Assembly: GCF_005845215.1 (NCBI RefSeq)
Contig: NZ_SPHO01000014.1
Location: 83,421 to 147,420, forward strand
Source: Clostridium sp. 1001271st1 H5
Lineage (GTDB): Bacteria > Bacillota > Clostridia > Lachnospirales > Lachnospiraceae
DNA: 64,000 nucleotides
Direction: 5' to 3'
Shown here piece by piece: positions 57,094-64,000 of the stretch. The notes beneath the pieces were generated by a model. The model was given only the letters and a program-made list of their open reading frames with translations. It made no database searches and was not told where the DNA came from. The translations under genes and the position numbers were made by a program. How positions within the stretch are numbered: the stretch's first letter is position 1; the number at the start of each line of letters is the position of its first letter.

Positions 57094-57237
57094 ATTCCGG
57101 CTCTCTCTTATATTCCAGCCCTCTCTTAAATTCCGCATTCCTCCTAAATTCCGCTTTCCTCCTAAATTCCGCTTTCCTCTTATATTCCGGTTTTCTCCGA
57201 TATTCCGGTTTCCTCCGATATTCCGTACTCCGTTATC
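57094..57237. repeat. 18-bp minisatellite across the 3' end of the MscS gene
   Basis: Eight units starting ATTCCG or ATTCCA at 57094, 57112, 57130, 57148, 57166, 57184, 57202 and 57220, exactly 18 bp apart. On the minus strand each unit encodes six residues of the type GISEET. The units beyond the stop carry TAA or TAG where the coding units have TCG. Copy-number change would alter the protein's tail. Confidence 0.93.
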
Positions 57238-58061
57238 TTCCCGTTTTCCTGCGGTTCTCTACACGCATTCCCCGTAACCACATGGACATGCCTGTATGGA
57301 ATGGAAATACCCGCAGCGTCGAAATTCGTTTTAATCAGGCGGCGGATATCACTGCAGGCGGTAAAATTGTCATCAATGTTCCGGGTCCAGACAGTGGATT
57401 TAAGGATGATTCCGTCGTCTCCCAGCTCCTTTACCGCCACATTGACCTTATTTCCCTCTGAGGGGTCCGGGCGTATGTCCACCACCAGCGGATAGGAGGC
57501 GATTGTCTCCCTCATCACTTCGATGGCCTGTTCCAGGTTGCTTTCATAGCTGACGGAGACCTCCATATAATTGCCAATATAGTCATTGTTGTAGTTGCTG
57601 TTTTCCACAATTGCCTTATTAATGACACTGTTGGGAATAATCATGCGGCTGTTGTGATAGGTCCTGATTACAGTATGACGCACCGTCATATCCTCCACTA
57701 TTCCGGAGATACCCAGACTGCTTATATTCACCTTCTCGCCCAGATTAAAGGGGCGGGACCAGCTGAGCATGACTCCGCTTATAACATCTGCCAGAACCTG
57801 CTGGGCCGCAAAACCCACAATGGCAACTAACAGCGAGGAACTGGTAAGCAGGGTAGCGCTCAGCGCCTTTGTGGTATTGAAAAGGCCGCTGATGCAGATA
57901 AAGGCAATGATTGTCAGTATGACCTTTGACATGCTCCTGAGAAACTTGATGTGAATCTGTTCCTTCCGCTTCAATATCATCCCGAATATCTGATTGAGTG
58001 CGAACATTCCCCCACTCCAGAATACAACAATCACCGCTATCTTAATCAATAAAATCTGCAT
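57180..58061 (-). CDS. MscS-family mechanosensitive channel
   Basis: Small-conductance tension-gated channel, 293 residues. Hydrophobic segments near residues 5-25 and 45-90, the pore helix region LLVAIVGFAAQQVLADVISG, then the beta domain (PFNLGEKVNISSLGISGIVE). It lacks the first MscS helix arrangement of E. coli. The last 15 or so residues (YGISEETGISEKTGI) are encoded by an 18-bp minisatellite, a recent addition. Stop codon lies inside a repeat unit. Confidence 0.9.
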   Translation of the reverse strand: MQILLIKIAVIVVFWSGGMFALNQIFGMILKRKEQIHIKFLRSMSKVILTIIAFICISGLFNTTKALSATLLTSSSLLVAIVGFAAQQVLADVISGVMLSWSRPFNLGEKVNISSLGISGIVEDMTVRHTVIRTYHNSRMIIPNSVINKAIVENSNYNNDYIGNYMEVSVSYESNLEQAIEVMRETIASYPLVVDIRPDPSEGNKVNVAVKELGDDGIILKSTVWTRNIDDNFTACSDIRRLIKTNFDAAGISIPYRHVHVVTGNACREPQENGKITEYGISEETGISEKTGI

Positions 58062-58235
58062 TCAAATATGTCCTTTCATATTATGTCTCTTATGTGCCAT
58101 GGCCGCATTAGTAGTCTACCATACGGACCTGATTCTTGCAATCTCCAGATTCTGTCCATTATTGCAGCGCCATACCGTGCCTTCCATGCTTAAGCTCTTC
58201 AATCTCATCCGTAAATCCTTTATTCCTCATAATAA

Positions 58236-58547
58236 TTAGAATTCCCTGAGCACCAGCTCTGTAATCCCCTGGTTGCTACCCATCTCGATTCGTTTCACCG
58301 CCGGCTCCCTGCCGTATCCGTACTCCTCCCGGAGCATGCTGCGAATCCGCGTACCGCCGTTATATCCATGAATGACACGAAGCCGGTAGATACTTTTACC
58401 GGCAGTATGTATCTGGATGTCAATTGCCTTTTTCGCTTCCTCTATGTTTTTCCCATGTACATCTATCTCTATAATTCCGCCTGTCATCTGTCCATCATCC
58501 CTCGCTTCTTCTGTCGCGTTACGGGGCATATCCTGTGAGTCCTGCAT
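58236..58547 (-). CDS. Smr-domain protein
   Basis: A 103-residue protein whose main part (from about 25) is a stand-alone Smr domain, the nuclease-type domain found at the end of MutS2: EIDVHGKNIEEAKKAIDIQI, RVIHGYNGGTRIRSMLREEY. The usual HGxGxG loop is HGYNGG. The likely start (MQDSQDMPRN) lies in the first of five 16-bp tandem units; GAGG 9 nt upstream is itself provided by a repeat unit. An internal ATG (MPRN) is the alternative. Confidence 0.85.
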   Translation of the reverse strand: MQDSQDMPRNATEEARDDGQMTGGIIEIDVHGKNIEEAKKAIDIQIHTAGKSIYRLRVIHGYNGGTRIRSMLREEYGYGREPAVKRIEMGSNQGITELVLREF

Positions 58548-58611
58548 CTTGTGAGTCCTCTGTCCTGTGAGTCCTGCATCCTATAAGTCCTGCATCCTAT
58601 AAGTCCTGTAT
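58532..58611. repeat. 16-bp tandem repeat carrying the Smr start region
   Basis: Five units at 58532, 58548, 58564, 58580 and 58596, form CCTGTGAGTCCTGCAT on the plus strand. On the minus strand each reads ATGCAGGACTCACAGG or a near variant, so most units carry both an ATG and an AGGA word. Confidence 0.92.
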
Positions 58612-58656
58612 CACATTAAGCTTATATTTTATCACACAAATAATCTCTGTCATGAA

Positions 58657-60276
58657 TCACGACACAAACTTTAAATCAAACAGAATATCCCCGGCTAACT
58701 CCTGAGGTACTGTATCCGCTTCCTCTGCCAACACCTGTTTAATAAAAGCAGCCTGTTTCCTGTCCACCCTTGCGTAAAGACTTCTGAACCGCAGCGCCCC
58801 CAGCAGCTTATCCCTGTATTCTTCCAGTGAGGCATCCTTCAGCAGATAAATCAGATAGGGCAGGCGGTCCCAGGAGTTCTCCTGCAGGAGAAGGAGTATC
58901 AGGTATCTTCTGACATGAAATATGGTATACGGACCTGTTGCGTCTGCGCTCTGTGCTCCGGCTGCCGCCGCTGTTCCCTTTGATTCCCTCCATTTATCCT
59001 GTTCCTCATAAAGCATTCCGGCGCCGGGATGAACCCCATTTTTCCGGAGACACATGTAAGCTGCCTTGGATACGCAGGGCCTGGTGTCAAGAAGATACTT
59101 CCAGTATATCCCTTCCCCTTCCGCCCCCAGCAGCATACCTAAGGATTCCAGGGCGCTTCTAACCACTTTTTCTGATTCATGCTCCAAAAAAGGAAGGACA
59201 AGGCCAGTCACCTCCTGGTCCCCTCCCTGTTCCCCGATACCTAAAATGGCTGTTACCAGGTCTGGTCCCTTCAGATGGTCCTTATAAAATGCCAGTATAT
59301 CCATCCGGCTGTGCTTCCTCATTATGTAGGCCGCCAGGTCCCGTATACCGTGATTGGCGTCCAGCAGCAAATTCTCCGCCCCCGGCCAGGCGCATCCGAT
59401 TACATGGTACTTATACTCCAATGCCTTTCTCCTGATACAGGAACTGCGGTGCACCAAGTAACGGTCAATCATTTCCATAGGGCATTGGTAATGAGTCAGC
59501 AGACCGGTCCATATGATGGACTGGCAGAAGCTGTGTCTTTCCCGGTCAAGAAGGTTTTCAGCGGTTTCCAGGTCCAGTCGTCTGCCCCCAAACAGGAAAC
59601 GGTATACACTCTTTCTCATGTCATAATCCATGCCCAGAATGGATGGCACTGACAGGGCTCCCGCCTCTGCATCCAGCCGTTCCCCAATGGATTTCCCTAT
59701 GCGCTCCACAGTCCGGTGGTCCTTTCTCCCGGAGCACCTTACCTTATCTAACGCCGTCATGGCCATGAACACTTCATTCAGCGAACACATTTCCAGGCGG
59801 TCTGATACTGCCCGGGCAGCAGCCAGACGCACCTGTTCCACCCAGTCGTTAAGGCGCAGTACCAGGAAAGGAAGGGCTCCAGGATAATCCGTCATTTCCT
59901 CCAGGCAGACCTGGCGGTAATATCCGTTGGGATGGAAGCTGCCCAGGGCCAATACCCAGTAATAATCCTCTTTTGACTGGAACCAGTCCCTTTTTTCTCT
60001 TATATCCAGGCTTCTCCAGTCAATTTCCCATTCCAGAGAAGTATACTGCCGGAATTTCTCACTGAGCTGTATCACCTGTCTCATAGTCATAGGCTCCATA
60101 ACCAACCGTATAGCCCTTCCACCGCGCCGTATCAGCTCCCGGTCCTTTGACGCCATTGCACAATACGCCTGGGAAAGGCTGGACATATCCGTTTTTTCCA
60201 GTCTGGATATGGCTTGGGACAGTCTGGCATAATACCCTCGTTCCAACCGCTCCTTCCCGCATTTTTCCCAAAACAT
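58657..60276 (-). CDS. HEAT-repeat protein
   Basis: A 539-residue cytoplasmic protein made of paired helices, with clear HEAT-like units such as NDWVEQVRLAAARAVSDRL, LVHRSSCIRRKALEYKYHVI and FLEHESEKVVRSALESLGML. No catalytic motif, signal or membrane segment. HEAT arrays are protein or nucleic acid scaffolds; the partner is unknown. A low-complexity Ala-rich break (GTAAAAGAQSADATG) separates the last repeats. Follows the ABC-F gene on the same strand by 48 bp. Confidence 0.75.
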   Translation of the reverse strand: MFWEKCGKERLERGYYARLSQAISRLEKTDMSSLSQAYCAMASKDRELIRRGGRAIRLVMEPMTMRQVIQLSEKFRQYTSLEWEIDWRSLDIREKRDWFQSKEDYYWVLALGSFHPNGYYRQVCLEEMTDYPGALPFLVLRLNDWVEQVRLAAARAVSDRLEMCSLNEVFMAMTALDKVRCSGRKDHRTVERIGKSIGERLDAEAGALSVPSILGMDYDMRKSVYRFLFGGRRLDLETAENLLDRERHSFCQSIIWTGLLTHYQCPMEMIDRYLVHRSSCIRRKALEYKYHVIGCAWPGAENLLLDANHGIRDLAAYIMRKHSRMDILAFYKDHLKGPDLVTAILGIGEQGGDQEVTGLVLPFLEHESEKVVRSALESLGMLLGAEGEGIYWKYLLDTRPCVSKAAYMCLRKNGVHPGAGMLYEEQDKWRESKGTAAAAGAQSADATGPYTIFHVRRYLILLLLQENSWDRLPYLIYLLKDASLEEYRDKLLGALRFRSLYARVDRKQAAFIKQVLAEEADTVPQELAGDILFDLKFVS

Positions 60277-60324
60277 TAGGAAACCTCCCTTCTGACCATT
60301 ACCTTCCGGTACATTGGCTTCTGT

Positions 60325-62211
60325 CTACAGAATCCCCACCTCCAGAGCTGTTTCCAGCCATTCCATACAGGCCCGGTGCCATTCCTCCCAGGCCTGTTTC
60401 AGACACTGGCATTGGTCTTCATATTCATCCATCTGCGCCCATACTCCGCCATTCCAGTATTCTCCGGAATCCTGCCACATGGACCGCAGTTCCTTCACCT
60501 GTCCCGCCAAATATTCCACTGCCTTTCCGGCAGGCTCCAGGCGCTGGGCGGCCAGACCCATTTTCCACTCCCTGTATGCATCTTCCTCCGGTATTTCCCT
60601 TAACCGGTGGCGTTCTGCTTTTGGCACGGCGCGGATGCCTGCTATCAGGGCCTGTTCCTCGGCCCTTATCTGCGCTGCCATGGAACCGCCCTGTTCCTCC
60701 CTGGACTTCCGCTCCAGATAGTGCTCATATCCAAAAGGATAATACATTACGGACTGGTTTTCAAATATCATCACTGCATCTGCAACCTGCTGTATAAAGT
60801 ACCTGTCGTGCGATACAAATAAAACAGTTCCCTTATAAGCCCGGAATGCGGATTCCAGTGTCTCCTTTGCCTGAATATCCATATGGTTGGTAGGCTCGTC
60901 CAGAACCAGGAAATTAGGCCGGCTCTGCAAAAGTTCAGCCAGCACAAGCCTTGCCTTTTCACCGCCGGAAAGAGAGCTGACCCTCTTCTGGGCGTCTCTT
61001 CCCCCAAACAGATAAGCTCCAAGAATGCTCCTGGCCTCCTTCTCAGTCAAAGAGGGAAACTGGGCTGAAAAATGCTCCAGCACTGTCTGCTCCGACCGGA
61101 TAGCTCCGCTGTGCTGGTCAAAATATCCAATGGTGGTCTGGTTTCCAAGGGAATAAATTCCTTCCAGCGCTGGCAGGAAACCTGCTATGGTTTTTAAAAA
61201 TGTAGTTTTTCCTGCTCCATTAGGTCCCAAAAGTGCAATCTTCTGTCCGCGCCGTATGCGCATTGTAATTTCAAGCAGCGGTTTCTCATAGCCGATTTTC
61301 AGGTGTTCGGATGTGAACACCCACTTGCTGCCAGGTATCAGAGGATTAATCTCACCTGTAAAAATATGAACATCATCCTCCTGAGGTTTTTCCACCCGTT
61401 CCATATGTTCCATGGTCTTCCGCTTTGCCCTGGCAAATGCAGCTTTGTTTGGTTTGTGTTTAAAGCGTTCCACCAGATGTTCCAGACGGTCCAGCTCCTC
61501 CTGCTGGCGTTCATACGCCTTTTTTTGAATCCGAATCTGTTTCAGCTTTTCTTCCCGGTAATGGGTATAATTGCCCGGATAGCGCCTCAGTGATTTTCCG
61601 GACAGCTCATAGACAACATCCGCAACCTGGTCCAGGAAAAAACGGTCATGGGATACCATTACCACTGCCTTTGGGTAATGCTTCATATACTGTTCCAGCC
61701 ATCCGGCTGTCTCTATATCCAGATGGTTGGTAGGCTCATCCAGCAGCAATATATCCGGCTTTTGAAGAAGCAGACGGATTAAGGCTATCTTGGTCTGTTC
61801 TCCGCCTGAAAACCGGCTAACGGGCTTTTTCTTATCTTCCTTTGGAAATCCGAAACCGGTAAAAAGGGTATCGTACTCACGCTCGTATTCAAACCGTTCC
61901 CGCTCAAAGGTGTCCCGGCAGGGACAGGCCTCCAGAAGCTCCTCCTCCACGGTCCTGTTTCCGTCCTTAAACGCCTGCTGGGACAGCATTCCCACAGTGA
62001 GCTGGCGGGAACACCGGATTCCCGGTCCCCGGCGTCTGTCATCCCGGTCCAGGGAAAGTTCCCCTGACACAAGCTTTAACAGGGTGGTCTTTCCAGCTCC
62101 GTTTCTTCCCACCACTGCTATCTTTTCATTGCCGTGTATCTCAAAATCAATGTGGGAGAGAATCACCCCGCCGCCCACTGATACGGTTCCGTTTGAAATT
62201 TGGTATAACAT
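60325..62211 (-). CDS. ABC-F family ATPase
   Basis: Ribosome-associated ATPase of 628 residues without membrane domains. Domain 1 has GRNGAGKTTLLKLVSGEL, signature FSGGEQTKIALIRL and LLDEPTNHLD; the interdomain linker is basic (FKHKPNKAAFARAKRKTMEH); domain 2 has GPNGAGKTTFLKTIAG, LSGGEKARLVL and VLDEPTNHMD. A C-terminal extension of about 110 helical residues follows. Could be a translation factor or an antibiotic resistance protein of the Lsa/Vga/Msr type; sequence alone does not decide. Confidence 0.93.
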   Translation of the reverse strand: MLYQISNGTVSVGGGVILSHIDFEIHGNEKIAVVGRNGAGKTTLLKLVSGELSLDRDDRRRGPGIRCSRQLTVGMLSQQAFKDGNRTVEEELLEACPCRDTFERERFEYEREYDTLFTGFGFPKEDKKKPVSRFSGGEQTKIALIRLLLQKPDILLLDEPTNHLDIETAGWLEQYMKHYPKAVVMVSHDRFFLDQVADVVYELSGKSLRRYPGNYTHYREEKLKQIRIQKKAYERQQEELDRLEHLVERFKHKPNKAAFARAKRKTMEHMERVEKPQEDDVHIFTGEINPLIPGSKWVFTSEHLKIGYEKPLLEITMRIRRGQKIALLGPNGAGKTTFLKTIAGFLPALEGIYSLGNQTTIGYFDQHSGAIRSEQTVLEHFSAQFPSLTEKEARSILGAYLFGGRDAQKRVSSLSGGEKARLVLAELLQSRPNFLVLDEPTNHMDIQAKETLESAFRAYKGTVLFVSHDRYFIQQVADAVMIFENQSVMYYPFGYEHYLERKSREEQGGSMAAQIRAEEQALIAGIRAVPKAERHRLREIPEEDAYREWKMGLAAQRLEPAGKAVEYLAGQVKELRSMWQDSGEYWNGGVWAQMDEYEDQCQCLKQAWEEWHRACMEWLETALEVGIL

Positions 62212-62253
62212 GACTGTATCCTCTATCTGTAATATTCTTATTTTGCTATCTGT

Positions 62254-62325
62254 ATTATATCATGCCGCGCCTGGATATAGTATAACATACTTAAGATTGT
62301 AATTCCTTCCCAATTATTTTATACT
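62254..62325. promoter_or_regulatory. Divergent promoters of the ABC-F and DUF434-like genes
   Basis: Leftward extended -10 TGATATAAT (hexamer 62254-62259). Rightward TTGTAA (62297-62302), 17 nt, TATACT (62320-62325). Confidence 0.6.
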
Positions 62326-62356
62326 ATAAGCAGCTTGTATGAAAAGGAGAACTGAT

Positions 62357-63115
62357 ATGGAACAGGTCAGACGCGGCTATGTGCCGGAAGATGAAGCATT
62401 CTTTTACAGGGAGGACAGTCTGGGCAGGCTGCGTCTTGCCCAGGCAGACCTGCTCTACCTGATTGAGCGGGGCTATCCCATAAAAAACGCCTCTGTATTT
62501 ACAGGAAATCACTATCTGCTCTCCGAACGGCAGCGCCTGGCGCTGGTGCGTGCAACCTCCTCCCGTCAGGCAGTGGCCGCACGCAGGAGCAGGGAAATCT
62601 CAAGTCCTGTTACGGGAAAGGAAGTTCACATAGACGGCTTCAATATTATCATCACCCTGGAAATCGCCCTTTCAGGCTCCACCCTTCTCAAATGCATGGA
62701 TGGCACAATCCGGGATTTGGCCGGACTTCGGGGAATATACCGAATCATTGACAAAACCCATGAAGCCATTGGTCTTTTGATGTGCCGGCTGAAGGAGCTG
62801 GAGGCAAAAAAGGCTTTCTTCTACCTGGACAGCCCCGTGTCCAACTCAGGCCGGCTGAAAAGCCTGATACTGGACACTGCGGCGGAAAACAGCCTGGATT
62901 GCCAGGTACACCTGGTTCCCAATGCCGATGCAGTCCTAAAGGAACAGGAGTATGTCATCACCAGTGATGCCATTATTCTGGACCACTGCAAAACCTGGAC
63001 GAATCCCCTCCCCGGCCTTTTATCATCTTCTCTTCCCGGACTGCGTTATGTGGATTTGAGCATGCAGGGCACAGGGGCCAATTGGGATTGTGATTCCCGG
63101 CAGAAGGAGCAATGA
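62357..63115 (+). CDS. DUF434-type protein
   Basis: A 252-residue soluble protein. The N-terminal segment (EDSLGRLRLAQADLLYLIER then SVFTGNHYLLSERQRLAL) matches a widely conserved uncharacterised family (DUF434), followed by HIDGFNIIITLEIALSGS and a PIN/Toprim-like alternation of strands (KKAFFYLDSPVSNSGRLKSL). ATG 62357 follows AAAAGGAG; the ATG 6 codons earlier overlaps that site. RNA or DNA processing has been suggested for such folds but is not established. Confidence 0.75.
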   Translation: MEQVRRGYVPEDEAFFYREDSLGRLRLAQADLLYLIERGYPIKNASVFTGNHYLLSERQRLALVRATSSRQAVAARRSREISSPVTGKEVHIDGFNIIITLEIALSGSTLLKCMDGTIRDLAGLRGIYRIIDKTHEAIGLLMCRLKELEAKKAFFYLDSPVSNSGRLKSLILDTAAENSLDCQVHLVPNADAVLKEQEYVITSDAIILDHCKTWTNPLPGLLSSSLPGLRYVDLSMQGTGANWDCDSRQKEQ

Positions 63116-63259
63116 TAATACCATAGGCAGGCATGACAATATATTTGGTATACACTGAAACCAATTTCCTTCTCTCTTTCAGCTGTGATGATATGTCCAT
63201 TCAAAAAAGAGAGGTCAGATAAACCATCCATCCCTCTCTCTGTCCGTCCTGCCAGCCGG

Positions 63260-63616
63260 TTATTTCTTTTTATCCCTGTCATTAAAGGATTTAAGCACCA
63301 TCTGCGCCGGATAACAATAGGCATAAATACAGCTTTTCATAAGCTCCTGCTCCTGCTGGTTCTTACATACGCTGAGAATCATCTCTTTCTCATCTGCCTG
63401 GAGGTATGCCTCTCCGCTGTTGCCTCCCATTTCCCGGATTTCCTTATAAATACGGTATTTCTTGTAGTAATCCAGGCCGTTGAAATACTTTGCCTTCACT
63501 GGCTCCGGTACAATGTTCAGTTTATACCGTTCTGACATCCTTGCCAGTATGTTATGTATCTTCTCACAGTTTTCCCTGGTGTTGTTCAAATCAGGCATGC
63601 AATACAAATAGTCCAT
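63260..63616 (-). CDS. Hypothetical protein (118 aa)
   Basis: Soluble protein starting MDYLYCMPDLNNTRENCEKI, with NILARMSERYKLNIVPEPVK and a C-terminal LKSFNDRDKKK. Five Cys spread through the chain. I recognise no family. It is convergent with the DUF434-type gene and seems to stand alone. Confidence 0.6.
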   Translation of the reverse strand: MDYLYCMPDLNNTRENCEKIHNILARMSERYKLNIVPEPVKAKYFNGLDYYKKYRIYKEIREMGGNSGEAYLQADEKEMILSVCKNQQEQELMKSCIYAYCYPAQMVLKSFNDRDKKK

Positions 63617-64000
63617 ATGGAACCCCTTCTTCTGTAAACAAATTCTGATGATATTATGACAGATTTTTCCTTTGTATGCAAGGAGTTTTTTAAAGCCACA
63701 TCAATGAGGCATTAAAAACTGCATTGAACAGGTTTCAGCACAGAGTCTGGCCGCAATAATATCCGCCAGTCCCATTCCTCCTCTGACTGCGTTCCCAGCC
63801 CCTCTTCTTTTGTTATTATTGTAAAATCATGGTATTATGGAGTATTAATAGTATCCGGTGGTCTTGACTTAATACTGAAGTATATTTTCTCAAATGTTTT
63901 GATTTTGTGGAAGGGTACTGGCTATGGAGCGTTTACGATTTGACGGTAAACGTCAAACCATCCGCCCCAGCTTAAACTAACGCCGCTTTTCAGCGGCGTG
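63617..64000. other. Intergenic end of window
   Basis: No convincing gene. Possible tiny minus-strand frame near 63780-63710 (MGLADIIAARLCAETC) with GAGGAGG too close to its ATG. On the plus strand GTTTAC...GTAAAC (63931-63951) and TTTGACG-GTAAA-CGTCAAA (63939-63957) are mutually exclusive hairpins, followed by CGCCGCT/AGCGGCG at the edge. They may lie in the leader of a gene beyond the window. Confidence 0.4.

Noticed and set aside
57094..57237. CRISPR-like array
   Set aside because: Units are contiguous without spacers and overlap a coding end; it is a minisatellite.
57080..57277. Plus-strand frame encoding repeated PKFRFP-like units
   Set aside because: Antisense to the MscS gene end; openness is explained by the 18-bp period being a multiple of three. 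No promoter or ribosome site seen.
63931..63998. Riboswitch at the window end
   Set aside because: Alternative hairpins exist, but no conserved riboswitch core is recognisable and the downstream gene is outside the window.

Overview
This window looks like chromosome from an anaerobic Firmicute, most likely a Lachnospiraceae member of the Clostridium clostridioforme/bolteae (Enterocloster) type. That placement is inference from the PolC polymerase, class III fructose bisphosphatase, the pyrH-frr-uppS-cdsA-dxr-rseP-ispG-polC order, balanced GC content and strong AGGAGG ribosome sites. Nearly all host genes lie on the minus strand.

Layout. 1-2.5 kb: a type IIA topoisomerase pair (parE then parC, parC cut by the window edge). 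2.7-5.6 kb: tRNA-Gly(CCC) and a polar amino acid ABC importer with a hairpin-rich spacer between the binding protein and the permease. 5.7-10 kb: fbp, an AI-2E family membrane protein and small unknown genes. 10.12-26.59 kb: a 16.4-kb integrated phage-related element. 26.55-26.85 kb: tRNA operon Pro(CGG)-Glu(CTC)-Thr(CGT). 27-32.7 kb: a copper operon (copA, csoR) followed on the same strand by an MBOAT acyltransferase, its SGNH-like partner and a CopZ-like chaperone. 32.8-36 kb: small, partly decayed membrane and redox genes, an XRE regulator and an SNF transporter. 36-47.2 kb: the pyrH-to-polC housekeeping cluster. 47.4-48.8 kb: a degenerate GGDEF-EAL protein. 48.9-55.9 kb: a ROK-regulated ribose-type ABC importer with an M24-fold enzyme. 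56-63.6 kb: an oxidoreductase, an MscS channel ending in a minisatellite, Smr, HEAT-repeat, ABC-F and DUF434-like genes.

The element sits at the 3' end of tRNA-Thr(CGT). A 43-bp copy of the tRNA end (one mismatch) marks the far boundary, next to the tRNA's own displaced terminator. It carries a tyrosine integrase, a CI/Cro-like switch, an Xis-like protein, a replication initiator with an apparent internal origin, and a DnaB-type helicase. It also has a tail chaperone-like protein and a full 990-aa tape measure protein, yet no recognisable terminase, portal, capsid or lysis gene. That is either a decayed prophage or a satellite that supplies its own tape measure.

The most distinctive signal is in the element's left arm. 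Two paralogous ribbon-helix-helix regulators each sit beside a divergent promoter carrying three palindromic operators. The operator spacing is the same at both loci (34 and 31 bp between centres), but the core has changed from ACGTG-type to TGCGCA. The regulators differ (Glu versus Asn) at the position equivalent to the base-reading Asn11 of Arc. This looks like a duplicated autoregulatory circuit that evolved separate specificities: one arm drives a three-gene leftward operon, the other a Uma2 nuclease and a YafQ-type toxin-antitoxin pair.
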